NCBI GenBank assembly: GCA_045649455.1
Contig: JAZRPV010000051.1
Coordinates: 19,027-83,026, forward strand
Direction of reading: 5' to 3'
Origin: JAEDES01 sp045649455
GTDB taxonomy: Bacteria; Bacillota_I; Bacilli_A; RF39; UBA660
DNA length: 64,000 bases
Under the pieces are notes generated by a model, which had not been told where the DNA came from, did not search any database, and saw nothing but the letters and a program-made list of their open reading frames with translations. Positions within the stretch are counted from its first letter, which is position 1; the number at the start of each line of letters is the position of its first letter. Shown here piece by piece: positions 62,670 through 64,000 of the stretch. The position numbers were made by a program, and so were the translations under genes.

Positions 62670-63143
62670 TCACTCCTTTTCAATATCTTTCAATAAATCG
62701 TAAAAAGGATTATTACTTCTAACCTCATCTTCACGAATTAATTTCCATCCATCCCCATTAAATTTATGAATATCCTTCACTTTTGAATAGTGTAAGGGGA
62801 CCTCTAATAGAATATTCTCCCATAAAAACTCAAAAATATCAAGTATATTTTCATCTAATAGGCAATTTTCCTCTATAAAATCATCATAATCTATCGTAAA
62901 AGGATAATCTACCTTCTCCATAGAAACTGAGTCTAATAATATCATATTACCAGAAATATTACAAGTAATATAATCATTTACCCCATCATCAGAGTCTTTT
63001 TCTATTACTTCTCCATCTACTTTAATTATAGATAAATCAATAATTTCACTATCTTTATAATAAGAAGCATCTAATTCATATGTTCCACTTATATCAATAG
63101 AATCTACTAACTTATTATGTAATCTACTTAAATCTATTTTCAT
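62670..63143 (-). CDS. DUF177/YceD family protein
   Basis: 157 aa from the ATG at 63143 (AGGTG seven bases upstream; ATG 63146 also possible). A longer frame exists but has no SD and overlaps the next gene. DUF177 proteins sit before rpmF in most bacteria and affect 23S rRNA levels; this one ends 4 bp before the rpmF start. Family marks: MKIDLSRLHNKLVDSIDISG, a Cys-bearing strand YITCNISGNMILLDSVSME, and DYPFTIDYDDFIEE. The second Cys of the usual pair is missing (only one in the strand). Stops at TGA. Confidence 0.82.
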   Translation of the reverse strand: MKIDLSRLHNKLVDSIDISGTYELDASYYKDSEIIDLSIIKVDGEVIEKDSDDGVNDYITCNISGNMILLDSVSMEKVDYPFTIDYDDFIEENCLLDENILDIFEFLWENILLEVPLHYSKVKDIHKFNGDGWKLIREDEVRSNNPFYDLLKDIEKE

Positions 63144-63151
63144 CATAACAC

Positions 63152-63709
63152 CTATGCTTTTTCTTCTATTACTTGTATTATACCATGATAATGCATAAGT
63201 GTTCCTATTGGTAAAGCTGTATCCTGCTTTACCCATAGTCTAATCGCAATTTCATCGGTATCTAAAGCATTAATATTACTATGTAGTAAAATACCATCAT
63301 CAAGACTATTTAAATCATATATTTGATTATCATTTTTATTTAATTTTATTGATACTCTAATATTATCTTTAGATATTAAAAAGTCTTCGCATTTATCTTC
63401 ATCAACAGCATTATTATCGTCAACAATTTTTATTTTATAGCTAACATCTTCCGTTAAATTATTTTTAACCGATATAGAATAAGATTTAGATGATAATCCT
63501 ACAGAGTCAGTAACCGGAGTAACTTTCTTTATTGATATTTTATTACCAGTATTCTCATGATAAGTAATATCTAAAGAATCAGAAGAAACATCTATATCAT
63601 GATTCTTTTGAAATTTATAATATATATAATGAGTAGATACTACCGCAATTAATAAAATAAATGAAATATAAATAAAACTCTTAATTATTTCTTTCTTTCT
63701 ATTATACAT
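63152..63709 (-). CDS. membrane-anchored TasA-like beta-sandwich protein, 185 aa
   Basis: One N-terminal TM segment (SFIYISFILLIAVVSTHYIY) with basic residues before it (NRKKE). The outer domain has the alternation SKSYSISVKNNLTEDVSYKI, then LLHSNINALDTDEIAIRLWV and HYHGIIQVIE, the pattern of TasA/camelysin-like beta-sandwiches (sITVxN, L...Y.iRxWi). No Cys-rich tail or sortase site. Placed between the MYG1 gene and DUF177 within one likely operon. Role unknown; possibly an anchor or partner for the secreted family members. Confidence 0.7.
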   Translation of the reverse strand: MYNRKKEIIKSFIYISFILLIAVVSTHYIYYKFQKNHDIDVSSDSLDITYHENTGNKISIKKVTPVTDSVGLSSKSYSISVKNNLTEDVSYKIKIVDDNNAVDEDKCEDFLISKDNIRVSIKLNKNDNQIYDLNSLDDGILLHSNINALDTDEIAIRLWVKQDTALPIGTLMHYHGIIQVIEEKA

Positions 63710-63720
63710 ATATACACCTC

Positions 63721-64000
63721 TTATTCTTCACCACATAATTTACTAAATACTTGATATACTGTCTCAATACTCTTACAGTTAATTATAAACCTACCAGTAT
63801 GACAAAATCTCAAACCAGGAATACCTGATATCTCTTCTAATTTTCCATTTTCAAATCCTGCCCATTCTTCAGGAAATAATAATCTAGCCGTCTTATCCTC
63901 AACACTTTTAGGTACTGTCTTAACCGCATAGCCCCCTCTATTAGATGGAAAAGCTACAAAAAGAATATTATTAGCTTTCTCATTACTTAATAAAGCTTCT
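63721..64000 (-). CDS. MYG1 family protein (DHH superfamily), C-terminal part only
   Basis: The frame runs in from beyond 64000 and ends at TAA 63721, giving the last 92 residues. Conserved MYG1 (UPF0160) blocks: NNILFVAFPSNRGGYAVKTV (usually ...GWRVQAVP), LLFPEEWAGFENGKLEEISG (usually PFPEAWRGLRDEELSxxSG) and IPGLRFCHTGRFI (usually IEGCIFCHANGFI). MYG1 proteins are predicted metal-dependent phosphoesterases, and the animal member is a 3'-5' RNA exonuclease. The catalytic DHH part is outside the window. Confidence 0.85.
   Translation of the reverse strand, partial: EALLSNEKANNILFVAFPSNRGGYAVKTVPKSVEDKTARLLFPEEWAGFENGKLEEISGIPGLRFCHTGRFIINCKSIETVYQVFSKLCGEE

Noticed and set aside
63144..63236. 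Longer frame upstream of the DUF177 gene
   Set aside because: It runs back into the 3' end of the preceding gene in another frame, has no SD, and the extra residues do not match the family.
1..64000. CRISPR array, tRNA, rRNA, transposase or replication origin
   Set aside because: No regularly spaced repeats, no tRNA-like T-arm patterns, no transposase motifs, and no dnaA or DnaA-box cluster were seen on reading both strands.

Overview
The window is 64 kb of AT-rich, standard-code DNA from a low-GC Firmicute of class Bacilli. Evidence for this: parE/parC of the Gram-positive type, the rplU-prp-rpmA-obg cluster, AddAB instead of RecBCD, a Bacillus-type DnaB initiation protein, HelD, and GGAGG-type ribosome sites. 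TGA is a genuine stop (for example at 18681 and 62670), so this is not a Mycoplasma with reassigned TGA. An uncultured host-associated Bacilli lineage (RF39- or RFN20-like) is my inference only. About 95% of genes lie on the minus strand, which suggests that strand is co-directional with replication. No rRNA, tRNA, CRISPR array, transposase or prophage was seen.

Layout. 1-5.2 kb: parC (cut by the window edge), parE and a membrane protein. 5.2-12 kb: a secreted TasA/camelysin-like protein with a C-terminal Hint domain, a 52-aa protein, recD2, mtaB, a lipoprotein and an acidic membrane protein. 12-22 kb: a SpoVB-type flippase (plus strand), helD, a phosphohexomutase, a three-gene ABC-2 transporter and a large secreted protein; helD and the ABC operon each have a leader that looks like an attenuator. 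22-30.6 kb: ZIP transporter, uppP, a DUF368 (PopT-type) flippase, a CBS/DRTGG pyrophosphatase, an HD protein, DnaB, prepilin peptidase and PilC. 30.6-36.5 kb: a small YqfQ-like gene, tgt, a double GreA-C-domain protein, queA, ruvB and ruvA under a probable SOS promoter. 36.4-37 kb: the only long non-genic stretch, holding a decayed ParB-like fragment. 37-48.4 kb: a second lectin-like secreted protein, yebC, DUF192, Hpt-REC, a methyltransferase-like protein, obg, rpmA, prp, rplU, two helical unknowns and a third TasA-like protein. 48.4-56.4 kb: tyrosine phosphatase, an old-yellow-enzyme-type reductase, addA and addB. 56.4-62.4 kb: a tandem duplication of a two-gene module, each with a giant type IV pilin-like protein carrying thrombospondin-type repeats plus a small membrane partner. 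62.4-64 kb: rpmF, a DUF177 gene, a membrane-anchored TasA-like protein and a partial MYG1-family gene.

How the genes fit together. Three themes recur. DNA topology and repair: parCE, recD2, ruvAB, addAB, dnaB. A cell-surface programme: PilD and PilC would process and assemble the TSR pilins, alongside at least five secreted or anchored TasA-like proteins. Undecaprenyl-phosphate recycling: UppP, PopT and a polymer flippase. The most unusual signal is that ribosomal protein L32 carries an N-terminal presequence nearly identical to the Prp-cleaved one on L27, suggesting that Prp matures two ribosomal proteins here. Other notable signals are the TSR-bearing pilins, the Hint-fused surface protein and the paired leader attenuators.
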